Shown here in pieces: positions 25,012 to 35,432 of a stretch of 64,000 nucleotides of DNA. The stretch lies in NCBI GenBank assembly GCA_965140355.1, contig OZ223194.1, positions 1,774,343 to 1,838,342 of the forward strand, given 5' to 3'. Within the stretch, counting starts at the first letter, position 1; each line of letters starts with the position of its first letter. The notes below the pieces were generated by a model. That model saw only the letters and a program-made list of their open reading frames with translations, did not search any database and was not told the origin of the DNA. Source of the DNA: Acetobacterium sp965140355. GTDB taxonomy: Bacteria; Bacillota; Clostridia; Eubacteriales; Eubacteriaceae. Made by a program: the position numbers and the translations under genes.

Positions 25012-25896
25012 ATGACGATTATTATTTGTGTCTTAACCGCCTGGTTGAGTGTAATTTTTGTAGTTTTGTTGGCCATTATATATTTATTGCGAATTGTTAA
25101 TAAAGGAAAAAGAAAAAGTAAATTTATCGCCAAAATAAATAGAAAGTTAAGAAATTCCCATAAAATAATGGGAATCGCTTTTTTGATTACGGCTGCTATT
25201 CATGGATTTTTTTCATCCTGCAAGATTTGGTCATTGAATTTTGGGACGTTGTGCATGGTGATCGGGGTTGTGATCGGATTAACCTATATGCTGAGAAAAA
25301 TATTTCCGAAAAAATTGACGTGGATCAAACCGCACCGTTGGTTAACCGCAGTGTTGATTGTTTTGCTGGGCTTGCATATCTGGGAAGTCGGCGGAATTAT
25401 GGGGCCAGAGGTATTTTTAAAAAGCGCTATGAGAGAAGTTGAAAATTCGGTTGATGCATTGTATGGAAGTAACTCAAAAGTGGAAGCGGCAGAAATTACA
25501 GCGGATGCAACAAGTGGCGCAAATACAGATACGCGTTCAACCACAGAAACGACGGTTCCTGATGCCGTGACTGAAAAAGCCAATCTTTTTTTAGGGACGG
25601 TAGATCTAATGGATGGAACATATACCGGGGTAGCAGATGGGTATGGACCAGACTTGACGGTGAAGGTAACAGTAGCTGGAAATGTGATTAGCACTGTGCA
25701 AGTGGTATCACATCATGAAGATGGGGTTAGTCATTATGGACGTGCGATAGATGCGATTCCGGCAGCAATTGTAGCACAGCAGACGCCAGTGGTCGATAGT
25801 ATTTCCGGCGCAACCTATACGTCGGACGGTATTATGAAAGCCGTTATTAATGCTCTCGAACCAGCGGTGATTTCAGGAACCTTGCCAAGTTTATAA
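25012..25896 (+). CDS. membrane protein with extracytoplasmic FMN-binding domain
   Basis: This 294-residue protein begins with about four transmembrane helices (residues 1-130). Several membrane histidines (SHKIMG, AAIHGFF, KPHRWLT, LGLHIWE) could bind haem b. A Thr/Ala-rich linker and a C-terminal FMN-binding domain (about residues 195-290) follow. DSISGATYTSDGI matches the motif whose Thr is covalently flavinylated by ApbE. The fold resembles membrane electron carriers that pass electrons from quinol or ferredoxin to extracytoplasmic flavin. No apbE lies in the window. AAGGAGG precedes the ATG. Confidence 0.82.
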   Translation: MTIIICVLTAWLSVIFVVLLAIIYLLRIVNKGKRKSKFIAKINRKLRNSHKIMGIAFLITAAIHGFFSSCKIWSLNFGTLCMVIGVVIGLTYMLRKIFPKKLTWIKPHRWLTAVLIVLLGLHIWEVGGIMGPEVFLKSAMREVENSVDALYGSNSKVEAAEITADATSGANTDTRSTTETTVPDAVTEKANLFLGTVDLMDGTYTGVADGYGPDLTVKVTVAGNVISTVQVVSHHEDGVSHYGRAIDAIPAAIVAQQTPVVDSISGATYTSDGIMKAVINALEPAVISGTLPSL

Positions 25897-25949
25897 AAAA
25901 CGAATCATGATACCATAGTAAAACGGCAACATCATAACATAAAATGAGC

Positions 25950-26001
25950 GGCACCTTGATCGCAGGCTTTTTTTAAAAAGTTTGCAATCAAGGTGCCTTT
26001 T
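25950..26001 (+). terminator. terminator after FMN-binding protein
   Basis: GGCACCTTGATCGCA pairs with TGCAATCAAGGTGCC (one mismatch) around a T/A-rich loop, then TTTTAC. Confidence 0.82.
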
Positions 26002-26140
26002 ACATTAAATTATTATTGATTTGATATATTGGATAAAAGTGGGTATTAAAGAATTAAAGTTGAAAATTGACAAAGTATTTCACAAAATTTAGTTTACGTT
26101 CACAATTATTAAAATCATATATTAATCAGGAGGATGCAAA

Positions 26141-26644
26141 ATGAAATTTGAATTAAGAGATTGGAAACTGGATGATGCTGAAAATATTGTGCGTTATGCA
26201 AATAATCCTAATGTAGCCTGTAATTTGAGAAATTCTTTTCCCTCACCTTATACACTTGACGACGCCCATTTTTTTATTGACCAGTGTATGCACAGAGATC
26301 AGACAAAACAGTCGATTAAGGCTATTGTTGTGGATAATGAGGCGATTGGTTCGGTGGGATTGATGTTACAAGATGATGTTAGCTCCAAGACTGCGGAGTT
26401 AGGATACTGGCTAGGAGAGCCATTTTGGGGCAAGGGGATTATGACAAAAGCCTTGATTCAGACCTGTGAAAATGGATTTGCCAATTTTGATATTTTTAGA
26501 ATTTACGCCAGACCTTTTGTAGAAAATATCGGCTCCCGAAGAGCGCTTGAAAAGGCAGGCTTACAGCTGGAAGGAATTTGCAAAAAAGCAATCTTTAAGA
26601 ATGGAAAATTAACGGATTATTGTATGTATGCGATTATTAAGTAA
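26141..26644 (+). CDS. GNAT-family N-acetyltransferase (RimJ/RimL-like)
   Basis: This 167-residue GNAT acetyltransferase of the RimJ/RimL type has ELGYWLGEPFWGKGIMTKAL (acetyl-CoA pyrophosphate loop) and RPFVENIGSRRALEKAGLQLEG. It probably acetylates a protein N-terminus or a small amine; the substrate is not predictable. AGGAGG precedes the ATG. A weak hairpin follows around 26670-26710. The 26645-26774 gap leading to the CRISPR array is otherwise empty. Confidence 0.88.
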   Translation: MKFELRDWKLDDAENIVRYANNPNVACNLRNSFPSPYTLDDAHFFIDQCMHRDQTKQSIKAIVVDNEAIGSVGLMLQDDVSSKTAELGYWLGEPFWGKGIMTKALIQTCENGFANFDIFRIYARPFVENIGSRRALEKAGLQLEGICKKAIFKNGKLTDYCMYAIIK

Positions 26645-26774
26645 AAATTCATAAACGGATGAATACTTAAAAAAGGTGTCAAATGATAAAAATCATCGGG
26701 CATCTTTTTTTAGTGCGTTGAAATCAGTTAGTAATGATATTACTGTCATTATGTTGCAATTTCCAGAAAGATTC

Positions 26775-29700
26775 GTTTAAATACATCATATGTTATGGTT
26801 CGGCTTACTAAAAAACAACAATGTTCGATCATCCAACTAAGTTTAAATACATCATATGTTATGGTTCGGCTTCACAGAAAACAGCAAAAACGAAGATCTT
26901 ATTTTGTTTAAATACATCATATGTTATGGTTCGGCCGCCTCAAGACGCAATCCCTCGCCAACTGTTCCAAGTTTAAATACATCATATGTTATGGTTCGGC
27001 ACAAACGGTTTATACATTTGACGAAGCGATTAAAGGTTTAAATACATCATATGTTATGGTTCGGCCGATAGCGGGCGCAAAAGGAATAACTGTGTGGGAC
27101 TCGTTTAAATACATCATATGTTATGGTTCGGCGGCAGTACCGAAGGAAACATTCAATGCGGTCAGCAAGTTTAAATACATCATATGTTATGGTTCGGCCG
27201 CCAGTGCCGGATTCGTGCTAACAGCTGAAATAATGTTTAAATACATCATATGTTATGGTTCGGCTTAGGGACAGATGATTTTAAGGAAATGGTCGAGGAG
27301 TTTAAATACATCATATGTTATGGTTCGGCATTGGGACGGCTTCAGTATCATCGTTCAAAAATGTGTTTAAATACATCATATGTTATGGTTCGGCACCATA
27401 TTTCACGACCGGCTTACTGCTGATATCCTCGTTTAAATACATCATATGTTATGGTTCGGCAAAGATAGTTTCAACAGCATGTTTGGGGCTTTGGGGTTTA
27501 AATACATCATATGTTATGGTTCGGCAGAGAATCGGATCAGGAAGGAGTTATTAATTATGCAAGTTTAAATACATCATATGTTATGGTTCGGCGAACGACA
27601 TTCTTACAAAAGACGGGGTGCATGTTTGTTTAAATACATCATATGTTATGGTTCGGCACTTATCCGATTCAAAAATGGACAAGCAGAGGTAAAGTTTAAA
27701 TACATCATATGTTATGGTTCGGCATCTATGGATCTCCATGATACGTAATATTCATTGAAGTTTAAATACATCATATGTTATGGTTCGGCTAGTTTCAACA
27801 GCATGTTTGGAAGCCTGGATGATCTGTTTAAATACATCATATGTTATGGTTCGGCAATTAATCTATGCATAAAGCATTCTCATAGTAAGGAGTTTAAATA
27901 CATCATATGTTATGGTTCGGCATAATTATATGTGTGAGGTATTCAAAACTATCTCAAGTTTAAATACATCATATGTTATGGTTCGGCCGACTTTTCAGAA
28001 TGCACAACGGGGTCTGATGTCGAGTTTAAATACATCATATGTTATGGTTCGGCGCGATTTTCGCGATAAGTATTGTAATCAATAATGTGGTTTAAATACA
28101 TCATATGTTATGGTTCGGCCCCAAAATATGAAAATTATTTAGACTATGATTTTAGTTTAAATACATCATATGTTATGGTTCGGCATGAACGAGCAAATTA
28201 GAATAGAGAGGCAGAAACGAGTTTAAATACATCATATGTTATGGTTCGGCATATGAAGGAGCAGTTCTTACTTATCTGACCGTCGAGTTTAAATACATCA
28301 TATGTTATGGTTCGGCTAGAGTATAAACCGAGGGTACTGCAAATAAGGGTGTTTAAATACATCATATGTTATGGTTCGGCCTGATCTATTTGGCGAATGG
28401 ATACCGGACAAATGGATGTTTAAATACATCATATGTTATGGTTCGGCAGAAACTGAATATGCACAGGCAATGCAAGCTGTTATGTTTAAATACATCATAT
28501 GTTATGGTTCGGCTGCGGCATGTGTAGAAGAAGCAAATAATTGGGGAGCGTTTAAATACATCATATGTTATGGTTCGGCTGAATCACAGATGTCAGTCTT
28601 AGAAACTCAATTGAAGTTTAAATACATCATATGTTATGGTTCGGCAAGTAAAACAACTAACAACATTATAACATAAATAATGTTTAAATACATCATATGT
28701 TATGGTTCGGCTTCGATCAGGATCAAGGGGATTAATGCAATTATTATGTTTAAATACATCATATGTTATGGTTCGGCACGAGTCAGACGAAACAGGGATG
28801 ATTGTTGCTGGCATGTTTAAATACATCATATGTTATGGTTCGGCAGGGTTAGAAGCCCGGAAATTAAGGACGCTCTGATGTTTAAATACATCATATGTTA
28901 TGGTTCGGCTTGATTTACTGTTTGAGGGGCGGATTATATCAGACACGTTTAAATACATCATATGTTATGGTTCGGCTAGCACGACCGGCGCCGCTTTTTA
29001 TGCATCGTTGATGTTTAAATACATCATATGTTATGGTTCGGCCCGGCAGCGACCGGGGTACTGGGGAGGGGTAAAGCAAGTTTAAATACATCATATGTTA
29101 TGGTTCGGCATATATGTATACGGTGGAACAGTTTGCTATGCTAGGTTTAAATACATCATATGTTATGGTTCGGCAAATTATAAAAAATTCGTGTCACGTG
29201 ACAAATTTAAGTTTAAATACATCATATGTTATGGTTCGGCTTGGGCAGCAGATGACGGCGTTACAGCAGCTTATAAGTTTAAATACATCATATGTTATGG
29301 TTCGGCAAAAATATCTGAAGGCAAAACTGTCCGGGAAATGGCGTTTAAATACATCATATGTTATGGTTCGGCAGCACTTGTCCAAATTCAATCCCTTGAT
29401 TAACAACGTTTAAATACATCATATGTTATGGTTCGGCTTTGCAATACACCTTTAACTGGTTGAATATTCCCATGTTTAAATACATCATATGTTATGGTTC
29501 GGCTTCAGGAATCTTTGGCTGGGCTTGGCGAAACCATTAGTTTAAATACATCATATGTTATGGTTCGGCAAGAAGCCGTCAAGCTTGGTTGTGAGTTATT
29601 TGTTATGTTTAAATACATCATATGTTATGGTTCGGCGACAAACGATATTAATAATCTCAAAGCAGAATTAACGTTTAAATACATCATATGTTATGGTTCG

Positions 29701-32700
29701 GCCGTGGAACACTTTGAATGATATTTTGGGACTATATAGTTTAAATACATCATATGTTATGGTTCGGCATTGTCGTTCGTACATTTTCCATTCCTCCATT
29801 ATGTTTAAATACATCATATGTTATGGTTCGGCTCCTGAAGACTGGAATAATCGCTGGCCTGATTTTTAGTTTAAATACATCATATGTTATGGTTCGGCAA
29901 ATAACGATTATCGCACAATTATCTCTCGAACATGTTTAAATACATCATATGTTATGGTTCGGCAATAATGGTGGCCGGGGATTCGCTCGTAATGTTGAAG
30001 TTTAAATACATCATATGTTATGGTTCGGCTGAAAAGATAAAAGCGATAGTAAAGAATATCAGAAGTTTAAATACATCATATGTTATGGTTCGGCGAAAAG
30101 ACACCGAAAAGACACCGAAAAGACACAAAAGGTTTAAATACATCATATGTTATGGTTCGGCTTTAAATGAAAACCCCAAAACTGAGCAATTTAGCTTGTT
30201 TAAATACATCATATGTTATGGTTCGGCAAATTGCAGATAATTGGGGAAAAGTATTATGCGAAGTTTAAATACATCATATGTTATGGTTCGGCGCATGTTG
30301 ATAACTGGGATGACGATGTTTCACAGGAGTTTAAATACATCATATGTTATGGTTCGGCGGCTGACAAGCACATTGAATTACTTGAACGTGTTTGGTTTAA
30401 ATACATCATATGTTATGGTTCGGCAGAGGCAGCCGGATCAGAAGAGCGAGCATTAAGAATGTTTAAATACATCATATGTTATGGTTCGGCAACATGATCG
30501 CCTGCATATTCGAAACAGGATCTATCGTTTAAATACATCATATGTTATGGTTCGGCATCAACAGGTTGCCAGGTCATTGCAACTGGGGATAGTTTAAATA
30601 CATCATATGTTATGGTTCGGCGCTTTAGAGAAACCTGGAAGTTCTCTAACTAATTCGTTTAAATACATCATATGTTATGGTTCGGCTGTCAACCCGCCTA
30701 AATCAGCCCCACCAATACCAATGTTTAAATACATCATATGTTATGGTTCGGCTTCCGATGAAGAATTAGCAGTTTTATGGAAACACACGTTTAAATACAT
30801 CATATGTTATGGTTCGGCTTGACGATGGAGACTACATTGTAAGAGACGGTGACGGGTTTAAATACATCATATGTTATGGTTCGGCGGTTTATTTTTTATT
30901 CTTGCTTCACCTTTGAATATGTTTAAATACATCATATGTTATGGTTCGGCTCGGTGACTGCATTACTTTTTCACCACCTTGTAAGGTTTAAATACATCAT
31001 ATGTTATGGTTCGGCGAAAGCAAAAGACTGACCAGGAATATGCGGATGATCGTTTAAATACATCATATGTTATGGTTCGGCCCGGACACTGATCAAGATC
31101 ATTGATGGGATTGAAGTGTTTAAATACATCATATGTTATGGTTCGGCAAAAAAGACGATGAAGCAGCGGAAGAAGCGACAGAGGGTTTAAATACATCATA
31201 TGTTATGGTTCGGCTCAGACATTTTAGAAGAACTTAACTCGCCTACGCGTTTAAATACATCATATGTTATGGTTCGGCTTAAATCACCTCATTTCTTACT
31301 TGATACCACGTTTTGTTTAAATACATCATATGTTATGGTTCGGCAATTTTGCGTCAGTTGAATTAGCGGCCTTAAACATGTTTAAATACATCATATGTTA
31401 TGGTTCGGCCCGGAGATTCGATCCCGCTGATCCACGTCGATAGAGGTTTAAATACATCATATGTTATGGTTCGGCAATTCAAAGTTAATCACATCTGTTA
31501 TTCTGTCATCTGTTTAAATACATCATATGTTATGGTTCGGCGGAACAGATCAATTGTTATATCAATAGTTATGGCGGGTTTAAATACATCATATGTTATG
31601 GTTCGGCTTGGTTAACGTTGGTTAATGTTGGTTAATGTTTAAAGTTTAAATACATCATATGTTATGGTTCGGCTAAAATGAACAGATTTTTAGATGGATA
31701 TAAAGAGTGTTTAAATACATCATATGTTATGGTTCGGCGACAAACTAATGAGCGCGTTCGGGATGACAAGTTCGTTTAAATACATCATATGTTATGGTTC
31801 GGCTGAAAATTCATCAGGCATCGGCGATAACGAAACTATGTTTAAATACATCATATGTTATGGTTCGGCTTCCGGCCAGATCATTGCTATGCCAGCGAGT
31901 CATAAGTTTAAATACATCATATGTTATGGTTCGGCCTTTTAGCACTTCGACATAAGTATCATCATCGCTTGGTTTAAATACATCATATGTTATGGTTCGG
32001 CAAGCGCTGATGAGATGTTTTCACTTGAAGAAGATAAGTTTAAATACATCATATGTTATGGTTCGGCCGGGATGGGGGAAATTGCTAGGTGATGGATTTA
32101 AATGTTTAAATACATCATATGTTATGGTTCGGCCGGGTTTGGTTTGCGGTAACATCCGATACGGACTTATGTTTAAATACATCATATGTTATGGTTCGGC
32201 GGCCATAAAGCAATGATAATAATTTTTCGACTTGTGTTTAAATACATCATATGTTATGGTTCGGCTTGGACGAGATAGATTTTTCACCCCCCTTTAGAAG
32301 GTTTAAATACATCATATGTTATGGTTCGGCCGGCAATGATCGCTGAGGTTCCCTATTCGAAATTCAGTTTAAATACATCATATGTTATGGTTCGGCTCTT
32401 GGAGGGTTATTACCCTTAGCCGTATTACGCTTGTTTAAATACATCATATGTTATGGTTCGGCTGCAGGTAATTTCTTTTCCTTTTCTTGTTCTAACCTGT
32501 TTAAATACATCATATGTTATGGTTCGGCCTTCCGTAAATGCGCTTAATGAGTCACTCGACGAAAGTTTAAATACATCATATGTTATGGTTCGGCTAATTG
32601 TCTTTATCGGCTTTGGTGTCGTGGTGATTAGTTTAAATACATCATATGTTATGGTTCGGCGACCCTGATTTGACATTGCCACGTAAGACAAGCTCACGTT

Positions 32701-33453
32701 TAAATACATCATATGTTATGGTTCGGCTGAAAATGAGGGGTGGACGGGATTTGTCCCGGAAAAGTTTAAATACATCATATGTTATGGTTCGGCCAGAAAA
32801 GATGTAACGGAAATGTAACTGAAGCTATGTTTAAATACATCATATGTTATGGTTCGGCAGAGTGTGTTTCTACAGAAAAGTTTGACTTATATGCGTTTAA
32901 ATACATCATATGTTATGGTTCGGCTTCTTAAAAAAGACAGGACAGACGCGAACGATATTTGTTTAAATACATCATATGTTATGGTTCGGCCCCTTCAATC
33001 CATACTTTTAACGCCTCCATCCTTAAGTTTAAATACATCATATGTTATGGTTCGGCATAGAAATCTTCGATAACCCTGATTCTTCCAAATCCGTTTAAAT
33101 ACATCATATGTTATGGTTCGGCCTAGCACGCCTTGAAGAGGTTTCGCTTATCGACTTGAGTTTAAATACATCATATGTTATGGTTCGGCTTTTTTCGAGA
33201 TATACAAAACACTAGCCTCGGAAGGTTTAAATACATCATATGTTATGGTTCGGCTGTCACGACTGATCGACAAAAGCACTCTAAAAATCAAGTTTAAATA
33301 CATCATATGTTATGGTTCGGCACCGTTGAACGCCCTTTTGAATTGCGCTCTTCTTAGGTTTAAATACATCATATGTTATGGTTCGGCCTCATCATAATTT
33401 CTAGTTGCAAAAACGTTGCGACAGTTTAAATACATCATATGTTATGGTTCGGC
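26775..33453 (-). CRISPR. type I-B CRISPR array, 102 repeats and 101 spacers
   Basis: A 30-bp repeat, on the plus strand GTTTAAATACATCATATG followed by TTATGGTTCGGC, recurs 102 times from 26775 to the last copy at 33424-33453. I located each copy by eye. Average period is 65.8 bp with spacers mostly 34-37 nt. I saw no repeat variant, including at both ends. The crRNA sense is the minus strand: there the repeat ends ATTTAAAC, matching the 3' handle of known clostridial I-B repeats, and transcription would run from the leader beside cas2 towards 26775. Newest spacers should therefore be at the 33.4-kb end. ORFs across the array only translate repeats. Confidence 0.98.
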
Positions 33454-33625
33454 TATAGCAAAAATGGGAAAAAATAAAAATCAGAATCGTAGAAAGCCCA
33501 GTAACAAAACATTTTACAATATTTTACCACCCATTTTAATAAATTGAAAGAATTTATTAAAAAAAGCCATAATTCGCATTACACAAAGGTTTTTTAAGTT
33601 CATTGGCACTAAAGCGCCTGGTAAA
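33454..33625 (-). promoter_or_regulatory. CRISPR leader
   Basis: This AT-rich segment of 172 bp lies between the cas2 stop and the first (newest) repeat and should hold the array promoter and integration signals. It contains a perfect inverted repeat TTTAATAAATT-GAAAG-AATTTATTAAA (33535-33561) and TAAAAT-type -10 candidates on the minus strand. No clean -35/-10 pair stands out. Confidence 0.75.
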
Positions 33626-33910
33626 TCAAAGAAATAGATTTTCGGCTGACTGAAAATTGCCTAAAGTTTCTTCTTCAAAAACATCGCCATTGAGCAGTTT
33701 AACAATACAAACAAAATCTTCATCACCGACAATAATGTTTTTTAATTCCTGGCGAAGCTGAATCAGCTTTGAAGGTGTAATTGCTCCGCGAAAAACCGAT
33801 TTTTGGTAATGGATCAAATATTTCTTGCAGATTTTGAAAACTTTATTGACACGTTTTTCGTTAATATCATAAAAAACAAAGGCATAATTATAATTGAGAG
33901 ACTTTTTCAT
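33626..33910 (-). CDS. cas2: CRISPR-associated endoribonuclease Cas2
   Basis: This 94-residue ferredoxin-fold protein joins Cas1 in the integration complex. The first strand AFVFYDINEKRVNKVFKICKKYL carries the conserved Asp, and RGAITPSKLIQLRQEL is the second helix region. Its ATG follows the cas1 stop by two bases with AAGGAGAAG upstream. It is the last gene of the operon, next to the leader. Confidence 0.94.
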   Translation of the reverse strand: MKKSLNYNYAFVFYDINEKRVNKVFKICKKYLIHYQKSVFRGAITPSKLIQLRQELKNIIVGDEDFVCIVKLLNGDVFEEETLGNFQSAENLFL

Positions 33911-33912
33911 AA

Positions 33913-34911
33913 CTACTGCTTCTCCTTATTGTTAAATGGGACAAATGGTTGATTTTCGAGAATTTCCTTAATTAATTTATAACAGTCTAACTTGATTGCA
34001 GTCCGGTAGCTTACTTTACGTTTTAGCTTAGGATGTGAAAATACACTTTCAAGACGATCTTCAAAGGCAGCAATAAATATTTTACGCCCTTCGTCATTTA
34101 AAATACAATAGTTTAGTTTCTTTTCAAAGTGTTTATCAACTTGAAGGCGACGATTATTAACAAGATCAAAGATGGTTTTGAAAACAATAACGGGCTTAAA
34201 AACTTCGCACAAATCAAGACTTAATGAAAAACGTCCTTCAGAAGGTTCATGAAGAAAACTGATACGCTGATCCAAATGGGTTTGATAAATGACAGATACG
34301 GTCTTTGTGTAAAGAAGACTGTTTCCAAAAGAAATAAGCGCATTAATGGGATTGTCTGGAGGACGTTTAACGCGTTTGTTCATAATAAAATCATCGGTTA
34401 GAAAAAATTGAAAACAGCTATAAAAACGTTGCCAAAGTTCACCTTCAATTTGCAAAACTTGTTTAATATGATGGGCATTAGTTAAATTTAAAGGTAAATC
34501 TTTTCGAATCCAATCAATGGTTGGTTTGACATCTTTTTTATCGTGTTTATAATAGTGGTAGAGCAACTCGTCAATATTAACTGCGATTCCTTGGACAATT
34601 GATTTGGCAATATTGAGGCGTTTATTCTCTGAGGCGTTGACTTGAGCCACTAGCAGACGACCACTGATTAAGCTTTCTTTTGGATAAAAAGTTCCGCTAT
34701 AGCCTTCATAATAATTAAAAAAGTGAATGATGACTTTATTTTTTGATAAAAAATCCAGGAGCTTTGTATTGATGCTTATTTCGGATAGGCAATAAAGCTC
34801 TCGGACACCTACAATTGGAATATAAGTGTTTTGGCCATTTACTCGAAAACAGAGCGAATTGTCTTTTCTTGATAATTCACCCATGGATGTTAAATAACGT
34901 GTATGTCCCAT
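33913..34911 (-). CDS. cas1: CRISPR-associated endonuclease Cas1 (type I-B)
   Basis: This 332-residue integrase inserts new spacers at the leader-proximal repeat. Features are an N-terminal beta domain (LCFRVNGQNTYIPIVGVRELYCL) and a helical catalytic domain with the Glu (VLQIEGELWQRFY), His (ISFLHEPSEGRFSLSLDL) and acidic (LCEVFKP) metal ligands. Length and sequence fit the I-B subgroup. GGGAGG lies before the ATG, 12 bp after cas4. Confidence 0.95.
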   Translation of the reverse strand: MGHTRYLTSMGELSRKDNSLCFRVNGQNTYIPIVGVRELYCLSEISINTKLLDFLSKNKVIIHFFNYYEGYSGTFYPKESLISGRLLVAQVNASENKRLNIAKSIVQGIAVNIDELLYHYYKHDKKDVKPTIDWIRKDLPLNLTNAHHIKQVLQIEGELWQRFYSCFQFFLTDDFIMNKRVKRPPDNPINALISFGNSLLYTKTVSVIYQTHLDQRISFLHEPSEGRFSLSLDLCEVFKPVIVFKTIFDLVNNRRLQVDKHFEKKLNYCILNDEGRKIFIAAFEDRLESVFSHPKLKRKVSYRTAIKLDCYKLIKEILENQPFVPFNNKEKQ

Positions 34912-34923
34912 AAAAAACCTCCC

Positions 34924-35421
34924 TTAAATACAACAATAGCTGTAATATGCACATTTTATGCATTTTTTGTTAATAACGAAAGACGGCGGAATTGGTTGGT
35001 TTATCAAGTCGAGAATTTCGAGCTCAAGTAGTGTTAGTTTTTGGATGTTTTCGTCATTAAGTTCGACATAGTATATTTTATGATCATCTTTTTTGTTTTT
35101 CTCGATAAATTCTATTTTTCCGCGACGATCAATCCCATTTCGTTTTAAGACCTTCAAATAGAAAAGAACTTGCCATTTCACTGCTTCATAGTCAGCATCC
35201 GATTTTTTTATTTCGACAAGATAGTCTTTTGTAATTTTATCGATTCGAATATTTTCTATCGTAATTTCGGTTTCTTTGCTTTCAGCAGCTTTTACTTCAT
35301 GGAGTGCTTTTCCAATTTTAACATCTTCGCTATTATCTTCTAGATTAATGCGATTGCCATGAAGCCAGCATTGCCGTTTGCAATGAATATAATAGTTTAT
35401 TAAGGTGCCAGTAATTGCCAT
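34924..35421 (-). CDS. cas4: CRISPR-associated exonuclease Cas4
   Basis: This 165-residue PD-(D/E)XK nuclease trims prespacers and selects PAM-bearing ends for Cas1-Cas2. The iron-sulfur cysteines are at the ends: CKRQCW near residue 14 and C-x2-C...C in CIKCAYYSYC at the C-terminus. The nuclease core includes GKALHE, then a conserved Asp/Glu-Lys region (VEIKKSD, AVKWQVLFYL). AAGGAG precedes the ATG. Confidence 0.93.
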   Translation of the reverse strand: MAITGTLINYYIHCKRQCWLHGNRINLEDNSEDVKIGKALHEVKAAESKETEITIENIRIDKITKDYLVEIKKSDADYEAVKWQVLFYLKVLKRNGIDRRGKIEFIEKNKKDDHKIYYVELNDENIQKLTLLELEILDLINQPIPPSFVINKKCIKCAYYSYCCI

Positions 35422-35432
35422 AGTAGACTCCT

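Noticed and set aside
26856..33073. Many ORFs of 60-102 codons on both strands
   Set aside because: They only read through the CRISPR repeats (recurring KYIICYGSA, LNTSYVMV, RTITYDVFK); the repeat lacks stops in several frames.
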